A DNA stretch of 64,000 nucleotides from Atriophallophorus winterbourni (Eukaryota; Platyhelminthes; Trematoda; Plagiorchiida; Microphallidae): contig JACCGJ010014744.1 in assembly GCA_013407085.1 (NCBI GenBank), positions 28,651 through 92,650 on the forward strand, in the 5' to 3' direction. Under the pieces are notes generated by a model. It was given only the letters and a program-made list of their open reading frames with translations. It did not search any database and was not told where the DNA came from. This document shows, one piece after another, positions 21,881 to 34,369 of this stretch. The position numbers and the translations under genes are program-made. Numbering within the stretch: the stretch's first letter is position 1; each line of letters begins with the position of its first letter.

Positions 21881-23550
21881 CATGATAATATGATTCCACT
21901 TTTCAATTGGAATAGATAACTGGTGTTTTCAAAACAAACAATAAATTGCGCAATCTCTTCCCATGCTGGACAGCTGATCTTACAGGGGTTGAGTTGCAAT
22001 GCAATATGAAATTACATACGTGCATATCACTAGAGCTGGTGCATTTCGGAAAATAGACAATCTGTGTCCTATTATAGTACGATTGGAGTATGCAGTTAGC
22101 AGTTTAGTGAAATTCTCACAGTTGACACAAGTTATAACGCGAGGTATTCACCCCACTTGGTTACGAAAGCAATGTTGATACCTATTTTGTCAGGTTACTT
22201 TGTGTTTAGCTTACACATGGTTAGCTATAAATCGTCTTGTCCCTGTTTCGTGACCGTTTGGTTAGAATTATGCTTACGGAATCGCTCGAGAATGCAGATC
22301 CTGTTAGCATATCAAAATGATATCATCTTTATAAAAAAGCAACATCACAATTCGTTTGAAAAATCGAAACACTTTTACTTGAGATTTATGCTCTGCACAA
22401 CTTTTTCGACAGATTTTTTTCAAATTATGTATTATTTTACACATCGTTTTGCTGGCCCTCTTAATCATAGCGAAAAATTAATGTTCGCAAATATTTCATT
22501 GTAATTCGCTAAGTTAGCAAAACGCGCTTCTTCACATATTGCCAAAGATGTTGCCTTTGAATTAAGATGAGTTATTTAGTTTTTTTAGTGAATATATGTT
22601 GTGGAAACTCTGTTAGACTAGATAACATTTTATTGAATTCCATTTGGTTAGAATATTTTCCTTGATACTCCTATTTCAAATCAGCTGGCCGGAATCGAAG
22701 ATGTAAACAGTGTAATTAAAAGTTGCACAGTTGAGGCCTATATACAGTCAAACACAATTTAAATCCACGTTTTACCGACGTGTACCAGTGCTTTACCCGG
22801 GAACTAATCAACAGAATTGTAGTCGAAGTTAAATTTGAATGAACATGAGCAATATCTCAGTGTCATCAGTGAAAGTGAATTAACGATAAACAAAGGATCA
22901 AGTCAGAATATGTTTTGTTTAGTAGAGACAAACGATTTTTTGATTAAACAAAAATAAAAATAGATAATAACTGACAAGGATCTCAAAAATTACAATTAAA
23001 ATTACAACATTTGTCTGAAACAATTGACAGAAGCACACGCCGAAAATTCACTTTGTAGAGAGTTCATATAACTCAGATAACCGAAATCAACGATGGCGTT
23101 TATCCACCGGTCACTTCTTTGTAATCCCCATGAAACTGATGCCGTTAGGTAACGTTACTTGAGCACAGAGTTTCTAATGTTTCTCTGTTCAGAACTTGTT
23201 TTTGCCATATAACCATCCTCGTTCAACTCTGATTAAATCTCATCGAAACATACTATAACTGGATATTCGGTCCAACATACGTTTATTTTCTGCGGCCATG
23301 TTGCTGTTTACAATCGTTTAATAACTTTCTTGAAGCGCTAGTCACACGCTGACTTGAAGAAATATATTTTGCCAGTTATAAATGCTCTTGAAATTTTATA
23401 CTGTACAATCAGGAAATAAAACGTTGTTGACAATACGAAACAAGTGGATATCGTAGTTTATGTAGGTGGTTGATGTGATTATGCCAGGTGAATCAGGGGT
23501 AAATCGCGATGCATTTTCAATGTCTATTACATTGTTTACACAGGCTTCAA
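21880..23550. repeat. Block B, left part
   Basis: It aligns with block A from 2,893 to about 4,618, including the paired phrases TTCACCCCACTTGGTTACGA (3,167 and 22,149) and TTCACTTTGTAGA. No gene was recognised. It ends where a CR1-like element was inserted. Confidence 0.75.
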
Positions 23551-23752
23551 GTCAAGATTCAAGATTCAAGATTCAAGAATTTATGGTATAAAAAAGCTCG
23601 TAGCTGTACAACACCACAGGATATTCGTATAAGGACAATAAATATTTATACAAAATAAATTGAGTCATTGGGAAGATCGACAGTTTTGTAGTTACAAAAA
23701 TGTCATGTATTGTCGCTGTATGATGAAAAAAAATTATTCGTTTGGAAAAAGA

Positions 23753-25783
23753 TCATGTTATATAAACGGGATGTAGGTTGGAATTACTACGCATAAATAT
23801 TTCCAATTTGTTCCTGAAAATCCTTTCACTAGATGATTGGACAACATCTGACGGTAGGGAGTTCCATAAGAAACAAACGCGCACCGAATAGAAGAACCGA
23901 CGGGAGTTCCGGTGGGAATGTGGAATATCAAATGCCAAAGGGTGAGTACGTGTGACATGGCTTGACCGGAGGCGAAAAAGACGCCTCAGGTTAGTATCAG
24001 ATCGAAACGAACCCTTCTGCGAAGCAGTGTATCCAAATTAAGCTGCTCAAGTCGATTCTCATATGGTAGTTTGCGGAGGCAGCCAACCATTTCGGTTGCT
24101 CTGTGATAAATCATCTCGAGCAGCTTGATGTCCTTTTGTAGCCACGGTGACCAAGCTTGCACTGAGTAATCCATCACCGGGTTAATATACGTATTTATGA
24201 GCATGGAGAATGATTCACGGGAAAAATGTCCGAAAATCCGCCGAAGCATACCTAGCATGCGGCTAGCTCGGTTGTACACTGCTTCGCATTGCATGCTATT
24301 CTTAAAACTTCCACTAATCCATACACCGAGGTCTTTTTCTTTGGTTGTCCATTCAGGTTGGTTTGATCAAAGGTTGTATGAGAATGGGAAATCTTTGCCT
24401 ATTTGCAACATTTTACACTTTCGGAAGTTGAATGGAAGTTTGTTTCGCTCCGACCAGCTGTTCAATACATCCAAATCGCTTTGTAAGCGCAAACAGTCCA
24501 CGATAGACGTGATTCGCATCCAAACTTTAACATCATCCGCAAAGAGAACCATTTTGGCTGTGACAAGTTTCGGAAGGTCGTTGATGTACACCAAAAAGAG
24601 AAGCGGACCAAGTACCGAACCTTGTGGGACAACGCTAGTGGCTTCGATTTCCCCAGAAATCACACCATCGATACGTACAGTTGCCTTGCGATCAAGAAGG
24701 TAACTTCTCAGCCATGTAAGAAGGCACCGATTAATACCAACATCGTGCAGCTTGCTCAGGAGTATGGAATGGTCAACGCGATATATCCAAGTAACACGCA
24801 TGCACACAACCACCATTATCCACTGCATGCGTCCAGTCATCCAGTGTCTCCAGTAGGTTAGTCAAGCAAGAACGAGACTTCCTAAATCCATGTTGCTCTC
24901 TGGACAGCAAGTTTTGGGGTTCGAGATGACTCACAATTCTTTCGCACACAATTCGCTCCATAATTTTGGAGATTACTGGAAGGAGTGTAACAGGGCGGTA
25001 ATTTGCTGGGTCAGAACGAGTTTCACCTTTGCAGATATGTGTTATTATTCCTCTCTTCCAGTCATTAGGTGCAACACCCTCCCTCAAGGAGTGATTAAAT
25101 AAATCACAAAGTGGTTCGCACAATTGACTGCCGCATAACTTTAGGATTGCAGGTGTGATTTCGTCAGCTCCCGGGGACTTGTTGATATTCAACTTACGTA
25201 GGTGGTGCTGCACTATTTCCGAACTGATGCATACATCGCGTATAGTCTCCGGCACAATTGGTGCTGACAATGCTGACCGTTGTAATTCATCCTTTGGGGT
25301 GAAAACTCGTGAATAAAAACTGGCTAGAGCGTTACTCTGGGTTTCCGCTTCGTAGCGTTGTTAACAGTTCGATAATGCAGTTTGGGATTACGCTGCATTC
25401 TTACCGCTAGCTGAAGCTGGTGATATTTTTTGACCTCTCGGATGAGATTTGTGACTTGATTCCGCAATTCGCGAAAGTTTGCCCATGTCGAATCAGTTCT
25501 GGAGACCCTGTGAATAGCCCATGCCAAAAATTCGTTTTGTCAACCATTTTCTAGTCCTACTGCAAATTCTGAACTGTCGTTCTTTGCTATTATGTTTCGG
25601 GACATATTCAGAATTGAAATGTATCATGTTGATTATGTAATCTGTCAGGGTTGTGCAACGCGAGTCCGGATCATTGAAATTTATATTATGTTCATCGAAA
25701 ACTACCATTGTTTCCATCAAACCAATGTAATCCACTTTTCTATTTCGTTTTGTTTGCTTTACAATTCTACTGGCGCTGCACAC
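23753..25783 (-). pseudogene. CR1-1 reverse transcriptase and C-terminal region
   Basis: From right to left: a linker (25,324-25,783), reverse transcriptase motifs INKSPGADEITPAILK near 25,195, NYRPVTLLPVISKIMER near 25,000 and REQHGFRKSRSCLTNL near 24,890, then after a shift VPQGSVLGPLLFLVYINDLP near 24,610 and the catalytic LFADDVKVW near 24,540. The C-terminal part (23,753-24,294) has INTYINPVMDYSVQAWSPW and FLWNSLP, typical of CR1. At least four frame breaks make it non-functional. Confidence 0.8.
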
Positions 25784-25786
25784 ATA

Positions 25787-26515
25787 TTAAAATAGCAGAA
25801 CGAGGTGGTCGCTTCGACCCAGCGGAGGGTGATACTGAACATTTTCAACAGCTGTGGCTTCGGAGGTTAAGACTAGGTCTAGAACAGAAGTCTGTTGGAA
25901 ATTTCGTTGTCGTGTATAATCGAAAACGTGATTATACAAGGGGATGTAATCGAACAGTTCGCGAAATTTGTAGTCTAGTGATAGGGGTGGATGATCTACT
26001 CGGTTATATAGTTGAGGCAGATTGAAGTCTCCCATAATCAGCAATTGCGAAATGCGCTGTTTTCCGGCGTACTGCATTGCTTTCAAGAGTTTTTCGTTAT
26101 ATGCATCCAATGATGATGGTGAACGGTAAACTACACCAACGATGCAACTATCGCCTGATTCGAGCTTCAAGTTGCACCATATACTGTCTTACAAATCGAG
26201 TTCAGTGTCTGTAACTACCGTACAGTATAAACGTTTATGGTGGTAAACAACTACTCCACCACCTGTTCTCAAGCGGTCTCTCCGAAACAGAGTCATGTTT
26301 GGAAAAGAGAGCTCGCTATCGGTAACGTGAGGTTGGAACCATGTCTCAGTTATTGCTATGATGTCGAGTGAGTGCTGATTGCAGAGATCCTTCAGTTCAG
26401 CTTGTTTGTTTAACAGGCATTGTGCGTTTGTATATAGGCAATTAATTGTGGTTTTCGTATACAGTGATGGAGCTGAAAGCTCGTCTATTAGTCCCACCCT
26501 TCGAGAGTCGGACAT
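25787..26515 (-). pseudogene. CR1-1 endonuclease
   Basis: Two frames joined by a shift near 26,180 carry LYTNAQCLLNKQAELKDL, IIAITETWFQ, RTGGGVVVYHH, VGVVYRSPSS, LLIMGDFNLPQ, SVLDLVLT and GRSDHLVL. This is the motif order of the CR1/jockey endonuclease. GDFN and SDH, both catalytic, are kept. The product would nick host DNA in the nucleus to prime insertion. Confidence 0.8.
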
Positions 26516-29465
26516 CGGTCGTTTTTTGGGATTGCTACAGTGTTTCTAATCGTAGTCTCGTCTGATTGTAAAAGCCGTGGTTCGTTAGAAGGCGAAGAAA
26601 GTCTGTGATCACTCATTCTGACATCCTTCGGGAGATTCCTATGGTTAGCTTTCCAGTTAGACCTAATTGATTCCATCATACCTTTCGTTAAAAATGTTAC
26701 TTTCAGAGGTTTTGGCCCGTCAGCTTTATAGTTTGGTGACCGAGGTATTCTAAATATCAACTCAATGCATCAACGACGTCAAGATAAATAACGATAATCG
26801 CGTTCACCCATGAATCTCACAAGGCAAGAGAACGCCAACCGGTTAATAACGTGTATTAAGCACATGATAGAAATAAGAATGATCGGCTACCTTCAAAAGG
26901 TAATTTAATTAAATACAACACGGAATTCAACGTGTCTATCCCCGTTGTCACTTCGATCCGATTTGTCGATCGATTTCTTGCTAACGGGAACATCGCATGC
27001 CCGCAACGCTCAATTAAGCGAACTTAACGATAGAGGCTGGTGTTGAGCAACTGCCCAAATATTTAATGATATCTTCGCTCGAACGGTCCTCATGCAGTAC
27101 CTCCAGAACCCGAAATATTAAGGGTTCGCTATTGTAATTCAAAAGTCCAACGATAACTATTCTGTATGATCCAAACATTATAACTCGAATTGATTGCACC
27201 CGAACTAAGCGAAAGGGAGTACCATTCAAAACAGCTGCAGATGAACAACCTCAACCGCTTTTAAAGGATACGCACTTCGTCACTGTTGCTCATAACAAAA
27301 CAGCGTTCTGAACTGAAGCCAACATTTTGGCGATGAATCGCTTAGCAAATCAGATTTAAATAACAAACGGCATATAAATTTATGGAGAGTGAATGAACGA
27401 GATTTGCCTTGAAAAGTTTGGCATGTTGATTCATCATTTTTTCATTTCGTAATAAAAATGTTTGTCGAATTGGCATTTACTTGAATTGTGCTATTTTCGC
27501 TACATATATGTCCACCTCCCATCCCATCTTGATTACCCTTGATAATTTTACGCTATACGTCATTGCTTTTTCGGAATTAGCTTTTGAAAAGGTGGTCATT
27601 TTCATAATCTAAAGTAGTCTATATGCGATTGGTTGGAACAGTTATGCGTACTGTCTCACTTCTGACACAGAAGATGAGTCAAACAAAGTATCATAGTAAG
27701 GACGAGAAGCATGACTAATTTTCATTCACCTAGCACGTCCGTTATAAAACTTATCGCTGAGTATAGTTCAGTAAGCCAAGTGTGTCTCAGTTCACGTATA
27801 TATGCAAGAATCACTTATCGATTTGCATAATACCCTGTGCATTGAAGCAAATCGGATCCGAATCAACAAGTCCGAGTTCAGTTCACACTGAGGATCACAT
27901 CTATAAAGGTGCAAACTAACGGGGTGAACGGTAAAATGTTTCGAAGGAAATTGTTTAATTAATATTGAGTTTAGGATGAATATTAGACACCTAATCTTGC
28001 ATCACTGCCCCGTTCAGCTTAATGAACGCAACTTGACCTGCATTGGAAAATTCGACCGCTTCGGGTTTTAGTCGCTCGCCATGTGTTTTACTACCATTAT
28101 GAATACACGAATATTTCCAAAAATATTCCTATCATTTTTCATTTCTGGTTATTAAGAAGATAGCATATTAGAAGACAGTTTATTCAATCTCACGATCAAC
28201 TGTTATAAACTGATATCTATTTTTGTTGCTTAAGTATGTCCTTAAATGAAGTACCTCAAATAGGGTCTGTGGTCATTTATCCTAGCTTCGCAACGTTACT
28301 GTGAAAACCCAACCCATATTTGCAATGAGCAGCACATTTGTATCTCATTGATAATTGACGATGAAAATAGTTAACGATTTTTAAATATGGTGTTCAGATA
28401 ACCATGCTGGATTTCCTTAAACTCCGTTTATACAACATTTTGATTCGTTTTCCGGCAAAATATACGTAGCTAAGTCTTAGTAAAACTGATGTGCTCTGCG
28501 TAAAATTATTTGATGAGATGGACACTTGCTCAAAAAACCAATATTCCAGGCTCTATCAAGCATCTGATATTAAAAGTAACAATTATTGAAACCATCATCT
28601 GCAAAATCTAACTAGTGAACTTCTGACCGACATCGTATCGATGAGATGCACACATCTGGATTAAAAAATGCTCTGTGCTTGGACGGTTTTCCGATTACTC
28701 ATACTGTCGAACTCATATGAACATGCAAACGCCAGCAAAAAAGCCATTTAACAACGATGAGTCATTTTGTCTTTTGCCTTTAATGTTACTCTCAAATAAA
28801 TCTAAGCAACGAATCTTTAATTTTAACCCCTTAGTATCCAGTATCGCATCAATAAAATTTAACGTACTATCAGCCGAAACAGAAATAAAGATAGTTTTTA
28901 ATAGATATTGTTTACGTATTTCACACATGTGTATATTACAAATATGTACTTCATACTTGTGGCTTTGAGCATAAGCTTGCATTTTCAAAACTATCTTACA
29001 GCGCACGTTTTATATAGTATCGGACAAACTGTCCTACTCCTGGCAAGCACGCGTGATCCATTTGACCTGGCGTAACAGCTTATTCTGACATGAGAAAAGG
29101 CGCAGTCGTGTGGCTAAGACCTCAAAACCAGCATTTCTCCGGACAGGTAGACCTCATAAATTCATGAAAACGGACGAACTCTGTTGATAAACCATCGATT
29201 ACAAACATCTACTGACGTTAAACTTTACAAACTCAGGAAACATGCTTCAGGAATCAACCCGAATTAAAAATGGTAGTTAGAAAGTCTACGCGATTTCCTC
29301 CAATGGTGTCTTAGAAAGAGACTAATCGCTGCATGGGTAACGGCTACTTCTCGTTAATGAAATACCTTGGCATGGATTTCAGTGGGCCAACAGAGGATGA
29401 ACTTTATTTTATTCATGTGGTTATTACCATAAGAAGCAGATAAAGGTTAAACGTTAGTGCATTTC

Positions 29466-29525
29466 CACCACACACACGCCACGACCAGTTTGGTGCTGTT
29501 TACACTCATCAGTGATATCACGATA
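29466..29525 (-). ncRNA. Hammerhead ribozyme-like motif, GAAA box mutated
   Basis: The minus strand reads CTGATGAG, then TGT-AAACA-GCA as stem and loop II, then CCAAAC in place of CGAAAC, then TG-GTC and GTGG. Core box 1, stem II and the GTC cleavage site are kept, but the G of GAAA is changed, which should stop cleavage. A second, weaker unit lies 222 bp to the right. Confidence 0.6.
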
Positions 29526-29689
29526 CGCAACCTCACGAAACAGTTAAAGATTATAAATTAGGCTGCGCTTGTATTTCCTATTTTATAAGGTTGGTACAAA
29601 CAACCAGTTCAATCACAAATTCACGAATACATGTAGATATTATTGAAACCCTTAATCGTGATCGCAAAAACAATTTGCATGCATTCCTA

Positions 29690-29740
29690 TCAAACACTTC
29701 CCACTTCTGTTTTCGTGCTGTTTGCAGGCTTGAGAGTAGA
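29690..29740 (-). ncRNA. Degenerate partner of the hammerhead-like motif at 29,466
   Basis: The minus strand keeps TGC-AAACA-GCA followed by CGAAAAC, but CTGATGAG is replaced. Its flank (CATGCATTCCTATCAAACAC) matches the flank of the copy at 48,575. It lies 222 bp from its partner, as in other pairs. Confidence 0.45.
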
Positions 29741-30063
29741 AAGTCAGTTCGAGATCCGCATGTGTTTTAAGTAGCGGAATAATAGAATACAAGTTGCGCT
29801 CGCATGCCACTTTTGTTTAAGGATAACCGATGGTATTTGCGTTATCAGACCACGCCGCAGCAGAATTTAACGCTGTATCGTATGTTGGTATATATCTGAG
29901 GTATCGGATATTATAACACGAAAGATCTTGTTTGTTGACAATGCAGCCATTCATTTAACTATCAAAATACATCAAACGGCTAATACGCTGTTTTTGTTGA
30001 CATACTAATGACCTCCGGTTGGCATTCAACATCAGATATATCGTGACGTGATAGGTTTGATTT

Positions 30064-30600
30064 CTGGATATATATCTGGAAGTTTTCTACGTCCGATCTA
30101 TCCATATAAGAATCGTCCATCTACGACGTGTCGTTCTTTGTGTGCGTCACCCGGCCATTTTCTTCAGTTCGTTCGTTTATTTGAATCGCTTTTGTGTTTC
30201 TGTTGTTACATCAACCCATCGCTGTTTACGACTGTTGGGAGCTACTCGGAGAAATACTCAACTCCAAAATTCTCAACGTGATTCTGGATAAATTCGCGGC
30301 CAAATCATGTGACAAAATACTCTTACAACCCGTTACTTTCGTTTCGTGGACGAGGCACGATTTCCACCAACGTAAATGAAACGAGTGCCGGTTTACTGGG
30401 GACAGGCTAACGCTCAATAAAAAAGAATAGAAAAGGTTATGCAGCAACATAGACTTAAAGCCAATTGAACCATTATCATTGTTACGACTGACACGTAAAC
30501 ATACTTCCTCAAATCTGGAGCAGCCACGATTGCTTCAAATCACGGTCAACTCTGAGAGGGATTAAAACACATCTTACTATCCGCTTTCTCTTGCATAGGG
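30064..30600 (+). mobile_element. CR1-2 fragment, 5' end of a CR1-like element
   Basis: Positions 30,064-30,300 match 49,260-49,510, and 30,425-30,470 match 50,224-50,275, both in CR1-4. So a 5' leader has been joined to a short internal piece. No open protein frame survives. It splits the last part of block B. Confidence 0.5.
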
Positions 30601-31137
30601 AGCGTTCAGATATCACTGAAAGGATCTTCCCTGATGTGCCGTTGTGGGAAATGGTGCGGAAAACCCAGCATCATTACCAAACGAAGTAGAGAAATGAACG
30701 AATTATAATCCGTTTGGGAGTTCCAGAAGGTCCCAGACAAAGGTGCACAGCCATTGTTTTGTACGGACGCATAACTTTGTGCTCTCATACGTTTGGATTT
30801 ATTTCCTTACCCGTTTGTCTGTGCTGGACGGTTCGGATATCATTTGACTCGTCTTAATTTGCTCGTCCGGAATAAACTCGAACAAAGTGAAATCCTTGTA
30901 AATCCATTTTCCTTCAAGTTTTAAAACAAATTATCCTACGTGTGCATTATCAATGGCGATTAAAAATATCGTTCCTGTTCGAAAACGATTGAAAATGATC
31001 ACATTCGAATCGACTGATAGTTTTTTTCAACTCTGTCAGACTGAAACTCGTTGAACAGCATCACTTCGATTGAAACTCGTTTGCTTTTTACCGCTTGGAT
31101 CACGCATGATGGTACTAAACCCAAAAATACTTAACGT
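30601..31137. repeat. Tail of block B, then unassigned DNA
   Basis: Positions 30,601-30,780 match 7,535-7,720 of block A (AAGGATCTTC, GGGAAA, CATCATTACCAAACGAAG). From 30,781 to 31,137 nothing was recognised. Confidence 0.5.
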
Positions 31138-31790
31138 ATGGTTAACGATCAAGCTAAGGTGAAATCTGGAGTTGCATCCGTGAAGACATCAGCTGGACCA
31201 ACAAGAACCGCAGCCGAAACTGCCGAAGCTTTAGCCACGTTTTTTTCATCTGTATTCAACCCCGAGAGAACATGCAACAAACATCTCAAATCAAAAAAAT
31301 TCAACCACGGTTGCCATGAGTGAAATAAATGTCACTTCGAAACGCGTCCTCTATTGTTTATTTAATCTTAAAACCGGAAAGTCTCCTGGGCCAGACGGAA
31401 TAACCCCGCTAATGTTGAAGCAATGTGCAAATTTGCTAAACACATCATTCACATACCTGTTCAAACAAACATTTGCAAATGAAGTGAATCCTAAAGATTG
31501 GAAACGCGTAAACATTTCTCTAATTTATAAAGATAGAAATTTTCAATTATCTACCCGTTACTCTGTTACCTTTGATTTTAAAATTACTCAAGCGACTCAT
31601 TGCTGACGAGCTTATGAAACATTTCGAAAATAATCAGTTGCTTTCTATGAAACAGCTTGGATGTAGACGTAATTATTCCTACTTGTTACTAATTATTCGT
31701 TTCCCGAACACTCATATACTGCTTCATCTACTTCCTTATCTTGTTTATACACTTACATTTCAATTTTTACCATCCTATGTTTTTTGTTAA
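31138..31790 (+). pseudogene. CR1-3, CR1-like reverse transcriptase fragment
   Basis: A frame at 31,138-31,323 ends a linker (ATFFSSVFNPERTC). The next, at 31,316-31,606, contains LKTGKSPGPDGITPLMLKQC, a hallmark of the first reverse transcriptase motif of CR1, followed by PKDWKRVNISLIYK. After a shift near 31,560, LKLLKRLIADEL and LLSMKQLGCRRNYS continue the domain to about 31,690. The catalytic YADD section is missing. It is a 5'-truncated and 3'-truncated dead piece. Confidence 0.75.
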
Positions 31791-32590
31791 GCTTGTTGAT
31801 TTTTAGACCATCAAAAACCTTGAATTACCTTGAATTAACATGAACGAGACTAAAATACTCCTTCACGCAAGGCACCAAAGAAAATATTTAAGATTCATGA
31901 TCTCTGGTTAGTTCGCGATAGATAAATCATTAGAAATATTGTATGTGAAGGTTCTTCATTATACTTCCATTCAGATTTCTGTCTAGACCAGGGTTTACCA
32001 ACTACTTGGTACGCAGTTCCAAAGTGTGCGCGACAGCATTCTATGTTGTGTTCTATGCTTTTTTATTAATTTTATCTTGTTTTAAGTGTTGTCATTCTTG
32101 ATTTCTAGACTATACACCAGAGTTACTCGAGCTTTGTAATACCCTCAGCCCTACAATATTTTAATATACTCTTACACTCTTTATAGTATATGCAATGGCC
32201 TTCCCCCTTCCCAATACATATTGCATTATCACCTCTTCTGCAAATGTATAATGATTCTCATATTTGGATACTTTATATGCCACGTGGTATGATGAGGCCT
32301 TAAGTGGTTTACCGGCTGATTAAAACTCATTTTGAGAGGATTCCTTGTGAATCAAAGTGAATCGTTTTTCTTTTAATGATTCGACATCCTGACCTGCAAA
32401 ACATGCTTCACAACGCAAAAAGTTGAATTGTCCATGCAAAGTTCTTGGCTTTATTTTGGCATTTGTGAAGACAACATATAAAAGCAGTCATTCGGTTTTT
32501 GTTAATCTTCAGTTATTTCACTGCAATTATAAACAAACTGTAGCCAAACATCATTGCATTAACTTTTATTTGATATGAGTGAAGAAAAAT
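31791..32590. other. AT-rich DNA with no recognised feature
   Basis: No frame, repeat or RNA gene could be supported here. Confidence 0.5.
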
Positions 32591-32591
32591 G

Positions 32592-32995
32592 TAGAATTTG
32601 ACGTTTCTGGTCTGAAAAAATGTCGATATTTATTTAAAACAATGTAAGCTAAATATATTAGGATAAGAACTGTTCATTAGGACCCAAGTAAAGTGATCAC
32701 AACGGGGACACAGAAAACACTGAACAATTGACTATGAACCATCAGAAAATCCTGACAATCTGTACAAGACCAAAATTGAAACTGAATATCGCACTCCTGT
32801 GAAACATGTCTCGCACACCTGATTGGAAAACCCTGCTCTAGAAAGAATAAAAATAATTTCACGTAATAAATTTGGGGAGAAATGTTGTCGAAAGTGTGGA
32901 AGAATTTTGACCAAATATAACATAAATCGAAATCACTTTTGATTTGAGTAAACAGGTGCAAACATGAGGATATTCTACTGAACGCTACCAATTTC
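32592..32995 (-). pseudogene. Possible Merlin / ISXO2-like transposase zinc-ribbon fragment
   Basis: Two overlapping minus-strand frames together read LLREIIFILSRAGF, VCETCF (32,800-32,820), then FWSCTDC (near 32,770), a hydrophobic-basic stretch, and after stops LILIYLAY. The order CxxC, WxC, C, then an LxLIYL helix resembles the N-terminal zinc ribbon of Merlin/ISXO2-type DNA transposases, a superfamily known from schistosomes. At least one frameshift is needed, and the catalytic domain is not present. The call is tentative. Confidence 0.3.
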
Positions 32996-33604
32996 GTTTT
33001 TTTGAAAATTGGCCTACTTGGTGGTGACAGATATTGTTATTTTACAGGTTTTGAAGAAAAAAATTTTCACTTGGAGCTTATTCGTATTTGCGGGGTGTCG
33101 AACCACATACCATCATCAAACCGTGTATTTAGCGATAAAATAATATATAAAACTGAAATGTAATTCTTTTTAAGCATTATGTAACTTAAATCTGAAATAT
33201 ATTCCTTTCATTAATGATGTTTTCGTATATTCTGCGTACAAGTAAATATTGTGTTGTCATGCATTGAACGACCTGCTGTAAAATTGGTCCTAAATGATAG
33301 ACAAGTGAATTATCTATCCTACAATCTAACGCGTAATATCTTTTTTAGCAAAATTAAATTATTAACATTTTTCCACGTGTTTCATATTTACAATACATAT
33401 TTTTATGCTCAAGTGTATTTGTAAATTTATCCATCCTAAATCATTCCATCACTGAAGGTATCAGCAAATTTTCCGAATCTCACAGTATGTTTAATTTGTC
33501 CAATCATAGACACGCTTTCCATTTTATCAAGAACTGTGATCTCGTATTGACAGAGAAAAATTAGCTGGAACCTATAAGTTGCATTGAAATTATTAAATTT
33601 CCAG
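32996..33604. other. AT-rich DNA with no recognised feature
   Basis: No supported feature. The end carries the possible splice acceptor TAAATTTCCAG before the candidate exon at 33,605. Confidence 0.4.
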
Positions 33605-33764
33605 CGCAGCAGTATTCGTAGACATGTGGCTATTCTACGTCATTTTGCTTTACATGGGTTTGTGATTTGTGTTTCGCATTTTGGTTTAATTACGGCGCTA
33701 TATTTAGAAAATCATCGTCTACCACTTGATTTTCCCGATGATTCTATTTTTTATGTTCGTAATG
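33605..33764 (+). CDS. Candidate exon 1 of an unrecognised gene (membrane segment)
   Basis: A 160-bp open segment lies between an acceptor-like TTTCCAG and a donor-like AATG|GTTGAG. It encodes a basic stretch RSSIRRH followed by a hydrophobic run (GFVICVSHFGLITALYL) and then an acidic tail with DDSIFYVRN. This looks like a short cytoplasmic end plus a signal anchor. It ends in phase 1, which fits candidate exon 2 at 37,569. No family was recognised, and a start codon upstream was not identified. Confidence 0.3.
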
Positions 33765-34369
33765 GTTGAGAGCTTACATTCGTAGGATTATTAAAGATAT
33801 CATTTTTGAAATATTTATACACAATGGATTTTGATCATTTTGTTTTTCAGAAATGTTAATTTTGAATGTAAATCTTAACTATAATACCAACATTTTTATA
33901 TTTCAGTTCTATAAGTAACATCAAAATTCTAACATATTTTGGTTAAAATTACAGTAATAATATTCGAAAGTGGCTATTGCGAACTCAATATTTGTAAGTT
34001 TGTGAAAATATTTCTTCTGTGATTTGAAACTTTCTGTTATAATTTGATATCAAATGAATTTTATGTTGCTTAAATATATTAAGTATACGAGAAACCAAAA
34101 TAATAGATTTTTTCAACAGACAGTGCCGTTTACATGAGCTCTCAAATTTGTCAGTCTGCTAATTGGGTATGATAGCTGATCTTAAAGCAATTACTGGAGA
34201 CATAGCGCACTTAATTGGATTCAAAGCACACTTAGCTGAAAACTCTTTCGTTTTGAATATCCACCGATATAATTTTAGAGCAATAGGAGCATGTCCAATA
34301 ATCCTCGGTTGTTGGCCCTGGTCGAGGTGTAAATTTAAATTTAACAAAAATGACCCATGACTTCCGAAC
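33765..34369. other. AT-rich DNA with no recognised feature
   Basis: No convincing exon, repeat or RNA gene. Overlapping short frames on both strands near 34,160-34,370 appear to be chance. Confidence 0.4.

Larger units (their letters stand above)
23551..26762 (-). mobile_element. CR1-1, CR1-like non-LTR element inserted in block B
   Basis: Minus-strand order is a short ORF1-like end, endonuclease, reverse transcriptase and C-terminal domain. The 3' end (23,551-23,580) is a tandem run of TTGAATC units, three or so. CR1 elements end in short tandem repeats rather than poly(A). Block A (4,612-4,660) shows the sequence without the element. Frameshifts and stops split it into eight pieces or more. 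It resembles the schistosome SR1/pido group in motif style; that placement is inference. Confidence 0.8.
26763..30063. repeat. Block B, right part
   Basis: It aligns with block A from about 4,650 to 7,470 and, from about 27,560, with block C. It contains the 71-codon minus frame at 27,014-27,229 and a hammerhead-like pair at 29,466 and 29,690. Otherwise no gene was seen. Similarity to block A resumes at 30,600-30,780 after a CR1 fragment. Confidence 0.75.
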
